Shown here: in pieces, positions 7,671 through 16,680 of the stretch
Position numbering within the stretch: the first letter of the stretch is position 1
How the letters are laid out: the number at the start of each line of letters is the position of its first letter
Source: Pseudomonas protegens
GTDB taxonomy: Bacteria; Pseudomonadota; Gammaproteobacteria; Pseudomonadales; Pseudomonadaceae
Direction of reading: 5' to 3'
Length of the DNA stretch: 64,000 nucleotides
NCBI RefSeq assembly: GCF_003363755.1
Contig: NZ_CP031396.1
Span: 4,285,001 to 4,349,000, forward strand
Notes under the pieces: model-generated
Database searches by the model: none
Seen by the model: only the letters and a program-made list of their open reading frames with translations
Told to the model about the DNA's origin: nothing
Program-made: the position numbers and the translations under genes

Positions 7671-8960
7671 TTACTCCTGGCCGCGCTCACGAGCAATGGC
7701 ACGGTAGCCGATGTCGTTGCGGTAGAAGCAGCCCTGCCAGTCGATCTTGGCCGCCAGGCGGTAGGCTTGTTGCTGGGCGGCATCGACGCTGTCACCCATG
7801 GCGGTGGCGCAGAGCACCCGGCCGCCGGAGGTCACGACCTGACCGTCCTTGAGTGCGGTGCCAGCGTGGAACACTTTGCCTTCCAGTGCAGCGGCGGCGT
7901 CCAGGCCAGTGATGGCCGCGCCCTTGGCATAGTCGCCAGGATAGCCGCCGGCGGCGAGGACGATGCCCAGGCTTGGACGTGGGTCCCACTGGGCTTCGAC
8001 CTTGTCCAGGGCCTGGGCCAGGGCGGCTTCCACCAGCAGTACCAGGCTCGATTGCAGGCGCAGCATCACCGGTTGGGTTTCCGGGTCGCCGAAGCGGCAG
8101 TTGAACTCGATGACTTTCGGGTTGCCGGCTTTGTCGATCATCAGACCGGCATAGAGGAAGCCGGTGTAGACGTTGCCTTCCTCGGCCATGCCGCGAACGG
8201 TGGGCCAGATCACCAGATCCATCACCCGCTGGTGCACTTCTGAAGTGACCACCGGTGCTGGCGAGTAAGCGCCCATGCCACCGGTATTGGGGCCAGTGTC
8301 GCCGTCGCCGACGCGTTTGTGGTCCTGGCTGGTGGCCATGGGCAGCACGTTCTTGCCGTCGACCATGACGATGAAGCTGGCTTCCTCGCCGTCGAGGAAC
8401 TCCTCGATGACCACGCGGGAACCGGCATCACCGAAGGCATTGCCGGCCAGCATGTCACGTACGGCTTCCTCGGCTTCGGCCAGGGTCATGGCGACGATCA
8501 CGCCTTTACCGGCGGCCAGGCCGTCGGCCTTGATCACGATCGGCGCGCCTTTTTCCCGCAGGTAGGCCAGGGCCGGCTCGATCTCGGTGAAGTTCTGGTA
8601 GTCGGCGGTCGGGATCTTGTGGCGCGCCAGGAAGTCCTTGGTGAAGGCTTTCGAGCCTTCCAGCTGCGCGGCACCGGCAGTCGGACCGAAGCAGTCCAGG
8701 CCGCGGGAGCGGAACAGGTCGACCACGCCAGCCACCAGCGGCACTTCCGGACCGACGATGGTCAGAGAGACGTTCTTCTCAGCGAAATCCGCCAACTGCT
8801 CCAGGGCCAGGACGTCGATGGCGACGTTCTCGCACTTGGCTTCGATGGCGGTACCGGCGTTGCCGGGGGCAACGAATACTTTTTCGACCCGTGGGTCCTG
8901 AGCGACTTTCCAGGCCAGGGCGTGTTCGCGACCGCCGCTACCAATGATCAGTACATTCAT
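7671..8960 (-). CDS. purD: Phosphoribosylamine-glycine ligase (GAR synthetase)
   Basis: A 429-residue ATP-grasp enzyme of de novo purine synthesis that joins 5-phosphoribosylamine and glycine. The N-terminus MNVLIIGSGGREHALAWK fixes the start at 8960. The ATP-grasp core is evident (KADGLAAGKGVIVA, then EEFLDGEEASF, HKRVGDGDTGPNTGGMGAYSP, EFNCRFGDPETQ). Length matches the family. It lies downstream of purH on the same strand, 189 bp away; the spacer contains a long hairpin. Confidence 0.97.
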   Translation of the reverse strand: MNVLIIGSGGREHALAWKVAQDPRVEKVFVAPGNAGTAIEAKCENVAIDVLALEQLADFAEKNVSLTIVGPEVPLVAGVVDLFRSRGLDCFGPTAGAAQLEGSKAFTKDFLARHKIPTADYQNFTEIEPALAYLREKGAPIVIKADGLAAGKGVIVAMTLAEAEEAVRDMLAGNAFGDAGSRVVIEEFLDGEEASFIVMVDGKNVLPMATSQDHKRVGDGDTGPNTGGMGAYSPAPVVTSEVHQRVMDLVIWPTVRGMAEEGNVYTGFLYAGLMIDKAGNPKVIEFNCRFGDPETQPVMLRLQSSLVLLVEAALAQALDKVEAQWDPRPSLGIVLAAGGYPGDYAKGAAITGLDAAAALEGKVFHAGTALKDGQVVTSGGRVLCATAMGDSVDAAQQQAYRLAAKIDWQGCFYRNDIGYRAIARERGQE

Positions 8961-9050
8961 TTCAAAAACCTCGGATGACGCTAATTCTGTTTTGGAACCT
9001 GAAGCGCTGCACGCCTCAGGAGGTTGCAATGACAGAGGTAGATGCAAGGC

Positions 9051-9110
9051 GGAGCCCACCTCGATGAGCGCAGTTGCCTGTTGGCAATGAGCGTCATCGG
9101 GGTGGGCTCC
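9051..9110. other. 60-nt imperfect palindrome in the purH-purD spacer
   Basis: Two 28-nt arms around a TGTT loop. The outer 17 positions pair with a single G-U wobble (GGAGCCCACC with GGTGGGCTCC, then CGATGA with TCATCG), then a symmetric 6x6 internal loop, then a 5-bp apical stem (TTGCC / GGCAA). It lies about 90 nt upstream of the purD start and would sit in its leader RNA. It has no T-run. It could be a REPIN-type repeat, a processing signal or a regulatory leader. Confidence 0.7.
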
Positions 9111-9149
9111 AACGCAGCAGCTGCCGGTGTCAGTGCGACCGTTGTCGTA

Positions 9150-10757
9150 TCAGTGACGGAAGTGGCGCATGCCGGTGAACACCATCGCAATGCCAGCCTC
9201 GTCAGCTGCGGCAATCACTTCGTTGTCACGCATCGAGCCGCCTGGCTGGATCACTGCAGTGATGCCGACCTTGGCCGCGTTGTCGATGCCGTCACGGAAC
9301 GGGAAGAAGGCGTCGGAAGCCATCACTGCGCCCTGCACTTGCAGGCCGGCGTGTTCGGCTTTGATCGCAGCGATCCGCGCCGAGTTCACGCGGCTCATCT
9401 GGCCAGCGCCGACACCGATGGTCTGGCGGTTCTTGGCGTAGACGATGGCGTTGGATTTGACGTATTTGGCGACTTTCCAAGCGAAGATCAGGTCGTGGAT
9501 CTCTTGCTCGGTCGGGGCGCGTTTGGTCACGACTTTCAGATCATCGGCGCTGATCATGCCGATATCGCGGCTCTGCACCAGCAGGCCACCGTTGACGCGC
9601 TTGTAGTCCCAGGCCGGTACGCGGTCTGCCGACCACTGGCCACAGGCCAGCAGGCGCACGTTGGCTTTGGCGGCGACAATGGCGCGGGCTTCTTCGCTGA
9701 CGCTCGGGGCGATGATCACTTCGACGAACTGACGCTCGACGATGGCCTTGGCGGTTTCGGCATCCAGTTCGCGGTTGAAGGCGATGATGCCGCCGAAGGC
9801 CGATTCGGTGTCGGTGGCGTAGGCCAGTTCGTAGGCCTGGCGGATGCCGCCTTCAGCGTCCGGGCTGACCGCCACGCCGCACGGGTTGGCGTGCTTGACG
9901 ATGACGCAGGCCGGCTTGACGAAGCTCTTCACGCATTCCAGGGCGGCGTCGGTGTCGGCTACGTTGTTGTAGGACAGCTCCTTGCCTTGCAGCTGGGTGG
10001 CGGTGGCGATGCCGACTTCGGCAGGCTTGGCTTCCACGTAGAACGCCGCGCTCTGGTGCGGGTTCTCGCCGTAGCGCATTTCCTGGGCCTTGATGAACTG
10101 GCTGTTGAAGGTCCGCGGGAATTCGCTGCGGCCGGATGTCGAGAGGGTCTCGGCGGCCTGGTTCACGGTGCCCATGTAGTTGGCGATCATGCCGTCGTAG
10201 GCGGCGGTGTGTTCGAAGGCCTTGAGCATCAGGTCGAAACGCTGGGCGTAGGTCAGGCCACCGGCCTTGAGGCTTTCCAGGACGCCGGCGTAGTCGCTGG
10301 CATTGACCACGATGGCCACGTCCTTATGGTTCTTGGCCGCCGAGCGGACCATGGTCGGGCCGCCGATGTCGATGTTCTCGATGGCGGTCGGCAGGTCGCA
10401 GCCGGGCTTGGAAATGGTGGCTTCGAAGGGGTAGAGGTTGACCGCCACCAGATCGATGGGCTTGATCCCGTGCTCGTTCATGATGGCGTCGTCGATACCG
10501 CGACGACCGAGGATACCGCCGTGGATTTTCGGGTGCAGGGTCTTGACCCGGCCGTCCATCATTTCCGCGAAACCGGTGTAATCCGCGACTTCTACTGCGG
10601 CCACGCCGTTGTCCTGCAGCAGTTTGAAGGTCCCGCCGGTGGAGAGGATCTCCACACCGAGGGCTTCCAGCTCCTTGGCGAATTCGAGGATCCCGGTCTT
10701 GTCGGAAACACTGATCAAGGCGCGGCGGATCGGCAGGCGGGTAGTCTGGTCGGTCAT
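9150..10757 (-). CDS. purH: Bifunctional AICAR transformylase / IMP cyclohydrolase
   Basis: A 535-residue enzyme catalysing the last two steps of IMP synthesis. The N-terminal cyclohydrolase domain begins RRALISVSDKTGI. The C-terminal transformylase carries the VKHANPCG motif (mid-protein), and the protein ends GMRHFRH as usual for PurH. The start MTDQTTRLPIRR at 10757 is chosen over an in-frame Met 11 codons upstream because it matches the family N-terminus. It lies downstream of dusB-fis on the same strand, with a terminator-like hairpin between fis and purH. Confidence 0.97.
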   Translation of the reverse strand: MTDQTTRLPIRRALISVSDKTGILEFAKELEALGVEILSTGGTFKLLQDNGVAAVEVADYTGFAEMMDGRVKTLHPKIHGGILGRRGIDDAIMNEHGIKPIDLVAVNLYPFEATISKPGCDLPTAIENIDIGGPTMVRSAAKNHKDVAIVVNASDYAGVLESLKAGGLTYAQRFDLMLKAFEHTAAYDGMIANYMGTVNQAAETLSTSGRSEFPRTFNSQFIKAQEMRYGENPHQSAAFYVEAKPAEVGIATATQLQGKELSYNNVADTDAALECVKSFVKPACVIVKHANPCGVAVSPDAEGGIRQAYELAYATDTESAFGGIIAFNRELDAETAKAIVERQFVEVIIAPSVSEEARAIVAAKANVRLLACGQWSADRVPAWDYKRVNGGLLVQSRDIGMISADDLKVVTKRAPTEQEIHDLIFAWKVAKYVKSNAIVYAKNRQTIGVGAGQMSRVNSARIAAIKAEHAGLQVQGAVMASDAFFPFRDGIDNAAKVGITAVIQPGGSMRDNEVIAAADEAGIAMVFTGMRHFRH

Positions 10758-10788
10758 CTCAATTTCCATCAAAAGCAAAGGAGTCAGC

Positions 10789-10824
10789 AAAAAAGGCGAC
10801 CGTTTTTTACGCGGGCGCCTTTCT
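10789..10824 (-). terminator. Rho-independent terminator after fis
   Basis: Read on the minus strand: AAAGGCG, a 1x1 mismatch, CCG, a 9-nt loop, CGG, CGCCTTT, then a run of T. This is a good intrinsic terminator directly behind the fis stop, so purH probably has its own promoter in the short remaining spacer or depends on read-through. Confidence 0.75.
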
Positions 10825-10839
10825 GGTTTGATTGAATGC

Positions 10840-11160
10840 TTACAACAAATCGTACTGCTTGAGTTTCTTGCGCAGGGTGCCGCGGTTCAGACCCAGGAGT
10901 TCGCTGGCCTTGGTCTGGTTGCCCTTGACGTAGTTCATCACGCTTTCGAGCAACGGAGCCTCGACTTCGGAGAGCACCAGGTTGTACACGTCCGTGACGG
11001 CAGCGCCCTCAAGGTGGGCGAAATAATTGTGCAGCGCCTTCTCGACACTCCCGCGAAGGGTCTGGCCTTCTTCGCTGGGGGTATTGAGGTGCTGTTTCAA
11101 ATTCACGTTGTCGCTCACGGGTGCAGTTCCACTCACTAAAGTCTCGGTCATCATCGTCAT
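10840..11160 (-). CDS. fis: DNA-binding protein Fis
   Basis: A 106-residue nucleoid protein and transcription factor. The C-terminal half is the Fis helix-turn-helix core: ESVMNYVKGNQTKASELLGLNRGTLRKKLKQYDLL. The N-terminal beta-hairpin region is less conserved. The start overlaps the dusB stop (11157-11160), reproducing the dusB-fis operon of enterics and pseudomonads. Start codons at 11160, 11154 and 11151 are all in frame; 11160 is kept because of the overlap. Confidence 0.96.
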   Translation of the reverse strand: MTMMTETLVSGTAPVSDNVNLKQHLNTPSEEGQTLRGSVEKALHNYFAHLEGAAVTDVYNLVLSEVEAPLLESVMNYVKGNQTKASELLGLNRGTLRKKLKQYDLL

Positions 11161-12170
11161 GCGGCCACCCCCTCTCCGTCCCCTGTTTCCAGGCTCTTGT
11201 AACGTCCGGCAAAGAACTCACGAACGTTGGCGCATTGTGCTTCCGTATCTTCCAAACGATTGAAGTGGGCGCGAAACTCCCTGGCGCCCGGCAGGGTTGC
11301 GAGATACCAGCCCACATGCTTGCGCGCAATGCGGACGCCCATGACCTCCCCATAGAAGGCATGCAGCGCGGCCAGGTGCTCTAGCAGAATACGTTCCACC
11401 TCGAACAGCTCCGGTGCCGGGAGGGTTTCACCGGTACGCAGGAAGTGTTCGATTTCACGAAAAATCCATGGCCGCCCCTGGGCGGCCCGGCCGATCAACA
11501 ACCCGTCGGCCCCGGTGGCGTGCAATACCTGCCGGGCCTTCTCGGGCGAGTTGATATCGCCGTTGGCAAAGACCGGAATCGACACCGCCTGCTTGATCGC
11601 GGCAATGGTGTCGTACTCGGCTTCACCGGTGTACAGGTCGGCCCGGGTCCGACCGTGGACCGCCAGTGCCGTGATGCCCGCCTGCTCGGCGATCTTCGCC
11701 ACCGTCAGGCCGTTCTTGTTCTGCCGGTCCCAGCCGGTGCGGATCTTCAGGGTGACCGGTACATCCACTGCGGCCACCACCGCCTGGAGAATCTCGTTGA
11801 CCAGGGCTTCGTCTTTCAGCAACGCGGAACCGGCAGCCTTGTTGCAGACCTTCTTCGCCGGACAACCCATGTTGATATCAATAATCTGTGCGCCCAACTC
11901 GACGTTGGCGCGGGCGGCGTCTGCCAGCATCTGTGCATCGCCACCGGCAATCTGTACCGAGCGTGGCTCGGGATCGCCTTCGTGGATCATGCGCAACCGC
12001 GATTTGCGGCTGTTCCACAAGCTCATGTCGCTGGTGACCATTTCCGAGACTACAAGGCCCGCGCCCAACTGCTTGCAAAGCTGACGAAAGGGCTGGTCGG
12101 TGACCCCCGCCATCGGGGCGAGAATCAAGCCGTTGTGCAATGTATATGGGCCGATGCGTACCGCCGACAT
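11157..12170 (-). CDS. dusB: tRNA-dihydrouridine synthase B
   Basis: A 337-residue FMN enzyme that reduces specific uridines in the tRNA D-loop. The TIM-barrel motifs are present: LAPMAGVTDQPFRQL (17-31), DINMGCPAKKVCNKAAGSALL with the conserved cysteine at residue 103, KIRTGW, ALAVHGRTR, and ANGDI/GADGLLIGRAAQGRPW near the FMN phosphate site. First gene of the dusB-fis pair. The 196-bp gap upstream to the DUF3426 gene should hold its promoter; no clear boxes were picked out. Confidence 0.96.
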   Translation of the reverse strand: MSAVRIGPYTLHNGLILAPMAGVTDQPFRQLCKQLGAGLVVSEMVTSDMSLWNSRKSRLRMIHEGDPEPRSVQIAGGDAQMLADAARANVELGAQIIDINMGCPAKKVCNKAAGSALLKDEALVNEILQAVVAAVDVPVTLKIRTGWDRQNKNGLTVAKIAEQAGITALAVHGRTRADLYTGEAEYDTIAAIKQAVSIPVFANGDINSPEKARQVLHATGADGLLIGRAAQGRPWIFREIEHFLRTGETLPAPELFEVERILLEHLAALHAFYGEVMGVRIARKHVGWYLATLPGAREFRAHFNRLEDTEAQCANVREFFAGRYKSLETGDGEGVAA

Positions 12171-12366
12171 AGGACTTCCCTGTTGTGGGGCCGGATCATG
12201 AGAGTTCGAAAAAGGGTTGGCATGATACCCGCTCTCGATGACCGGATAAAGGCTGAATTGGATAAAATCTGAACAGTTCTTCCGTTATCGCCCGGTGATC
12301 AATCTGAGCGATACAGTCATAAATCTGTCGTCAATCCAGAGTTGTCCGTTAGTCTGATCAGCCGAT

Positions 12367-13668
12367 TCACTCGGGCGAGTGGAAACTCAGACTGTAGTTC
12401 ACCGCTTTCGGTCCTGGGTCGAGAATATCCAGGGCGATGTGAATCGGCGTCTGCGGTGGCATTTCCGCCACATCCTGCATCTCGCCGCCCAGGTACTCCC
12501 CGGGTTTGAAACTGCGGCTGGCAATCAGGTGGCCGTTGAGGTCGGCGAAGCGCAGCTCCAGCAGAGGGAAGGGTTGGGAGAAGGGCGCGCGGTTATAGAT
12601 GATGGCGTCCACCACCAGCGCCCCGCTGAATTCCGGGTGGCTGCGCACCACCAGGTTGCTGCTCTTGATTCGGGCGATATCCACCCGGGATGGCACCGTA
12701 CAGCCGAGCTCCGGGCACAACTCCTGGAACCACGGCCGGTACTGGTCCTGGCGTGCGAGCTCGTCGAAGTGATACGCGACGTATTGTCCGACCAGGCCGC
12801 CGGCGGCCAGCAGGATCAGCAGCAGCCAGAGCAGGCGCCGGCCCCAGGGCGAGCGGCGTTTCTGCCAATCGAGGTGGATCGGATCGTCCACCAGGTCCAG
12901 CAGTACATCCTCCTTGACTCCGGGCTCGCTGCGTTCGCGGCGTTTCTTGCCGGGGGAGGCTGCTGGCGATGGTTCGTCGTGTTCGTCGGCGTCTGTGGAC
13001 ACCTGGGCCTCGAAGGGTTCCAGGTCGTCGTCATGGCGCAGTTTCGGCGTCTTTGGCTCGTCATCCAGATCCGCCAGGTTGAAGGACAGCGAAGGCTCGG
13101 TGCGACTGGGGCGGGCCGGCTCGGGGGCGCTGTCGTCCTGATGCGTCTGGGCCTTGAGGGCGGCGGGCTCGGACTCGTCGTGTTCACTGGCGCTGCCGAA
13201 CAGGCCGTCGGGCCAGTGGGCTTCGTCGGTGCCCTGAGGGTCGCGACGGGCACTGAGGCTGTCTTCCTGGTGTTCGCGTTCCTGGCCAAAGGCCTTGGCC
13301 GGCTGGATCTCCCGTTGCTCGAGCTTGGCCAATTCCTCGTCGAGGTCCAGGTGATCCAGGTCCATCTCGGCGGCCGACCATTGTTTCTGGCTGATGGCAC
13401 GCTGGGGAGGCGCCGCCGCCGGCGTTGGTGCGGGGGCGGGCGGCTGCTCGGGTTTAGGCGGCGCAGCGGGCGCGGGTGCCGGTTTCGCCGCCGGCCTGGA
13501 CGTTGCGTTTTCCTTGGCGGCGCGCTGCTCAAGCAACTGCCGCGCGGCGTTGAACACCTGCAGGCAGGAGCCACAGCGAACCACCCCGCGGGCCACGCTC
13601 AACTGAGCATGGCTGACACGGAACCTGGTTTGGCAATGCGGGCACTGGGTGACGAAACTGTCGGTCAT
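12367..13668 (-). CDS. Zinc-ribbon and DUF3426 membrane protein
   Basis: A 433-residue protein. Residues 5-40 form an MJ0042-type zinc finger with Cys9, Cys12, Cys32 and Cys35 (CPHC...CGSC). A long low-complexity Pro/Ala/Glu/Asp linker spans roughly 50-265, followed by one transmembrane helix (RLLWLLLILLAAGGLVGQYVAYHF) and a C-terminal DUF3426 domain (about 300-433) ending in beta-rich sequence. The topology implies a cytoplasmic zinc finger and a periplasmic domain. The gene follows prmA by 30 bp. Function is unknown. Confidence 0.85.
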   Translation of the reverse strand: MTDSFVTQCPHCQTRFRVSHAQLSVARGVVRCGSCLQVFNAARQLLEQRAAKENATSRPAAKPAPAPAAPPKPEQPPAPAPTPAAAPPQRAISQKQWSAAEMDLDHLDLDEELAKLEQREIQPAKAFGQEREHQEDSLSARRDPQGTDEAHWPDGLFGSASEHDESEPAALKAQTHQDDSAPEPARPSRTEPSLSFNLADLDDEPKTPKLRHDDDLEPFEAQVSTDADEHDEPSPAASPGKKRRERSEPGVKEDVLLDLVDDPIHLDWQKRRSPWGRRLLWLLLILLAAGGLVGQYVAYHFDELARQDQYRPWFQELCPELGCTVPSRVDIARIKSSNLVVRSHPEFSGALVVDAIIYNRAPFSQPFPLLELRFADLNGHLIASRSFKPGEYLGGEMQDVAEMPPQTPIHIALDILDPGPKAVNYSLSFHSPE

Positions 13669-13698
13669 GCGGCCATCCGGATTATGCAGGCGGCCATT

Positions 13699-14586
13699 CT
13701 AGCGCCGACGGCCGGTGATGCGCACCCAGCCATCGAGGGTGGCGATCGGATCCAGATCGAAGTCCTGGGCATAGGCCGCAGCCACCTCTTCGCCTTGTTC
13801 GGCGAGGATGCCGGAGAGTGCCAGGCGTCCTCCGGACTTCACCAGGCCGGACAGTTGCGGGGCCAGGGAGACCAGCGGGCCGGCCAGGATATTGGCCACC
13901 AGCACATCGGCCTGTACTTGTGGCAGTTGCTCGGGCAGGTACAGCGGGAACAGTTCGTCGGCAATACCGTTGCGCCCGGCGTTGTCGCGGGAGGCTTCCA
14001 GTGCCTGGACATCGATATCGGTGCCGACCGCTTGCTTGGCGCCCAGCAGCAGGGCAGCGATGGCGAGGATTCCCGAGCCGCAACCAAAGTCCAGCACATT
14101 GCAGTCCTTGAGGTCCTGGCCGTCCAGCCACTCCAGGCACAGCGCGGTGGTCGGGTGGGTGCCGGTGCCGAAGGCCAGGCCCGGGTCCAGCAGCAGGTTG
14201 ACCGCGTCAGGCTCCGGTGCGGCGTGCCAGCTTGGAACGATCCACAGGCGCTGGCCGAAACGCATCGGCTGGAAGTTGTCCATCCAGCTGCGTTCCCAGT
14301 CCTGGTCCTCGATGACTTCGCTGTGGTGCTCGGGCAACGGGCTGCCGGTCAGCAGTTCCAGGTGAGCGAGCACGCTGGCGGCTTCAGTGCCGCCTTCGAA
14401 CAGAGCCAGCAAGTGAGTGTGGGACCACAGTGGCGTGGTATTGAGTTCGGGTTCGAAGATCGGCTGATCCTCGGCGTCCATGAAGGTGACCGAGACGGCA
14501 CCGACTTCAAGAAAAGCGTCTTCATAGGTTTCGGCTTGTTCTGGGCTGATGGCGAGACGGACTTGCAGCCAAGGCATGGCGGGCAC
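13699..14586 (-). CDS. prmA: Ribosomal protein L11 methyltransferase
   Basis: A 295-residue SAM-dependent methyltransferase that trimethylates L11. The N-terminal substrate domain starts MPWLQVRLAISPEQAETYEDAFLEVGAVSVT. The catalytic domain has AFGTGTHPTTALCLEWL, the SAM loop VLDFGCGSGILAIAALLLGA and the VANILAGPL motif. Length is normal. It is separated from accC by 229 bp that includes a strong hairpin, so it is probably transcribed independently and followed by the DUF3426 gene. Confidence 0.96.
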   Translation of the reverse strand: MPAMPWLQVRLAISPEQAETYEDAFLEVGAVSVTFMDAEDQPIFEPELNTTPLWSHTHLLALFEGGTEAASVLAHLELLTGSPLPEHHSEVIEDQDWERSWMDNFQPMRFGQRLWIVPSWHAAPEPDAVNLLLDPGLAFGTGTHPTTALCLEWLDGQDLKDCNVLDFGCGSGILAIAALLLGAKQAVGTDIDVQALEASRDNAGRNGIADELFPLYLPEQLPQVQADVLVANILAGPLVSLAPQLSGLVKSGGRLALSGILAEQGEEVAAAYAQDFDLDPIATLDGWVRITGRRR

Positions 14587-14770
14587 CTTTGAAAATATGT
14601 GATGTGCAGCCTAGCGGGCCGCGAGAAGCGCGCAAGTTTACGCGAGACGACCCGCAGGAGCGAGGGGGACGCCTAGTTCTTGCTCGCGTTAACGGTTGAT
14701 CGGGAAATGCCTGCAATGGCCGCTGTGCGGTTGGCGGGCAAAGGGGCGCGCAGGGGCAAATGACAGATAC

Positions 14771-14798
14771 GACAAGGCCGCTCGAAAGCGGCCTTGTC
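14771..14798 (-). terminator. Hairpin downstream of accC
   Basis: A perfect 12-bp stem (GACAAGGCCGCT / AGCGGCCTTGTC) with a four-base loop, 17 nt beyond the accC stop. The minus-strand continuation is only weakly T-rich. It probably ends the accBC transcript. Confidence 0.65.
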
Positions 14799-14815
14799 GG
14801 TGTGGCGAGTGCCGA

Positions 14816-16177
14816 TCAGTGTTGCTCGGCCAGCTTGTGCTCGAGGTAGTGAATGTTCACGCCCCCTTTGCAGAAGCCTTCGTCACGGGTCAGATCGCGG
14901 TGCAGCGGGATGTTGGTCTTGATTCCGTCGACGACGATTTCGTCCAGCGCATTGCGCATGCGCGCCATGGCTTCGTCACGGGTCGCCCCGTAGGTGATCA
15001 GCTTGCCGATCAACGAATCGTAGTTCGGTGGAACCGCGTAACCGCTGTACAGGTGCGAGTCGACGCGCACGCCGTTGCCGCCCGGAGCATGGAAATGCTT
15101 GACCGTGCCTGGGCTTGGCATGAAGGTTTTCGGGTCTTCGGCGTTGATCCGGCATTCCAGGGCGTGACCGCGAATGACCACGTCATCCTGGGTGAACGAC
15201 AGCTTGTTGCCGGCGGCGATGCTGAGCATCTCCTTGACGATGTCGATACCAGTGACCATTTCCGAAACCGGGTGCTCTACCTGCACGCGAGTGTTCATCT
15301 CGATGAAGTAGAAGCGGCCGTTCTCGTAAAGGAACTCGAACGTACCGGCACCGCGGTAGCCGATGTCGATGCACGCCTTGACGCAGCGGGCGAAGACTTC
15401 TTGGCGCGCAGTCTCGTCGATGCCCGGTGCCGGTGCTTCTTCGAGGACTTTCTGGTGACGACGCTGCAGCGAGCAGTCGCGGTCGCCCAGGTGGATGGCG
15501 TTGCCCTGGCCGTCGGACAGCACCTGGACTTCCACGTGACGTGGGTTGGTCAGGAACTTCTCCAGGTAGACCATCGGGTTGCCAAACGCCGCGCCGGCTT
15601 CGGAACGGGTCAGCTTCGCCGAGGCGATCAGGTCTTCTTCCTTGTGCACCACGCGCATGCCGCGACCACCGCCGCCGCCAGCGGCCTTGATGATCACCGG
15701 GTAGCCGACTTCACGGCCAATGCGCAGGGCGGTTTCTTCGTCTTCCGGCAGTGGGCCGTCGGAACCTGGAACCGTAGGAACACCCGCCGCGATCATGGCG
15801 TGCTTGGCGGAAACCTTGTCGCCCATCAGGCGGATGGTTTCAGCTTTCGGGCCGATGAAGGCGAAGCCGGAGTTTTCCACCTGTTCGGCGAAGTCGGCGT
15901 TTTCCGCCAGGAAGCCGTAGCCAGGGTGGATTGCCGTAGCGCCAGTGACTTCAGCGGCCGCGATGATGGCCGGAATGTGCAGGTAGGACTGCGCGGCTTG
16001 CGCAGGCCCGATGCAGACGGATTCGTCCGCCAGGCCCAGGTGCATCAGCTCCTTGTCGGCCTTGGAGTAGACGGCGACGGTCTTGATCCCCATTTCCTTG
16101 CAGGCACGCAGGATCCGCAGGGCGATTTCGCCGCGGTTGGCGATCAGGACTTTTTCCAACTTCGCAGGCTTCAACAT
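14816..16177 (-). CDS. accC: Acetyl-CoA carboxylase, biotin carboxylase subunit
   Basis: A 453-residue ATP-grasp enzyme that carboxylates biotin on AccB, the first step of fatty acid synthesis. The N-terminus LEKVLIANRGEIALRILRAC, the glycine-rich loop KAAGGGGGRGMRVV, RDCSLQRRHQKVLEEAPAPG, and EFLYENGRFYFIEMNTRVQVEHP with the catalytic Arg/Glu region are all present. The start at 16177 (MLKPAKLEKV) leaves a 17-bp gap to accB and is preferred over the Met seven codons upstream. Confidence 0.97.
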   Translation of the reverse strand: MLKPAKLEKVLIANRGEIALRILRACKEMGIKTVAVYSKADKELMHLGLADESVCIGPAQAAQSYLHIPAIIAAAEVTGATAIHPGYGFLAENADFAEQVENSGFAFIGPKAETIRLMGDKVSAKHAMIAAGVPTVPGSDGPLPEDEETALRIGREVGYPVIIKAAGGGGGRGMRVVHKEEDLIASAKLTRSEAGAAFGNPMVYLEKFLTNPRHVEVQVLSDGQGNAIHLGDRDCSLQRRHQKVLEEAPAPGIDETARQEVFARCVKACIDIGYRGAGTFEFLYENGRFYFIEMNTRVQVEHPVSEMVTGIDIVKEMLSIAAGNKLSFTQDDVVIRGHALECRINAEDPKTFMPSPGTVKHFHAPGGNGVRVDSHLYSGYAVPPNYDSLIGKLITYGATRDEAMARMRNALDEIVVDGIKTNIPLHRDLTRDEGFCKGGVNIHYLEHKLAEQH

Positions 16178-16194
16178 CAAAGACTCTCCGCGGT

Positions 16195-16656
16195 TCAAAC
16201 GATGGTGAACAGCGGTTGGTCGTACTCAACCGGCTGGCCGTCTTCGACAAGAATGGATTCGATCACACCGCTGGTTTCAGCTTCGATGTGGTTCATCATC
16301 TTCATCGCTTCGACGATGCACAGGGTGTCGCCCTTCTTCACGCTCTGGCCGACTTCAACGAAGGCTGGCGAGGTAGGCGAAGACTTGCGGTAGAAAGTAC
16401 CGACCATTGGCGAGCGGGCCACGGTGCCGTTCAGCGCCGGTGCGGCGGGGGCGGCAGGAGCAGCGGCGGCGGCCGGGGCGGCAGCGGCAGGTGCAGCTAC
16501 GGGGGCGGCAACCGGAGCCGGTGCGTAGTACTGCTGGGCTGGAGTCTTGCTGTGGCGGCTGATGCGCACGGACTCTTCGCCTTCCTTGATCTCCAACTCG
16601 TCGATGCCGGACTCTTCCAGCAGTTCGATCAGTTTCTTAACTTTACGGATATCCAT
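16195..16656 (-). CDS. accB: Biotin carboxyl carrier protein
   Basis: A 153-residue carrier. The N-terminal helical part (MDIRKVKKLIELLEESGIDELEI) is followed by a mobile Pro/Ala linker (about 39-75) and the biotinyl domain with EAMKM, where Lys119 would be biotinylated. It carries biotin between AccC and the carboxyltransferase. It lies between aroQ and accC in the usual aroQ-accB-accC order, 24 bp after aroQ. Confidence 0.97.
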   Translation of the reverse strand: MDIRKVKKLIELLEESGIDELEIKEGEESVRISRHSKTPAQQYYAPAPVAAPVAAPAAAAPAAAAAPAAPAAPALNGTVARSPMVGTFYRKSSPTSPAFVEVGQSVKKGDTLCIVEAMKMMNHIEAETSGVIESILVEDGQPVEYDQPLFTIV

Positions 16657-16680
16657 GAATCATCAACTCCCAAGGGTCGG

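Noticed and set aside
9042..10835. 597-codon open frame on the plus strand
   Set aside because: It is antisense to purH. The translation is Gly/Val/Asp/His-rich and unlike any family, while the purH frame is unmistakable.
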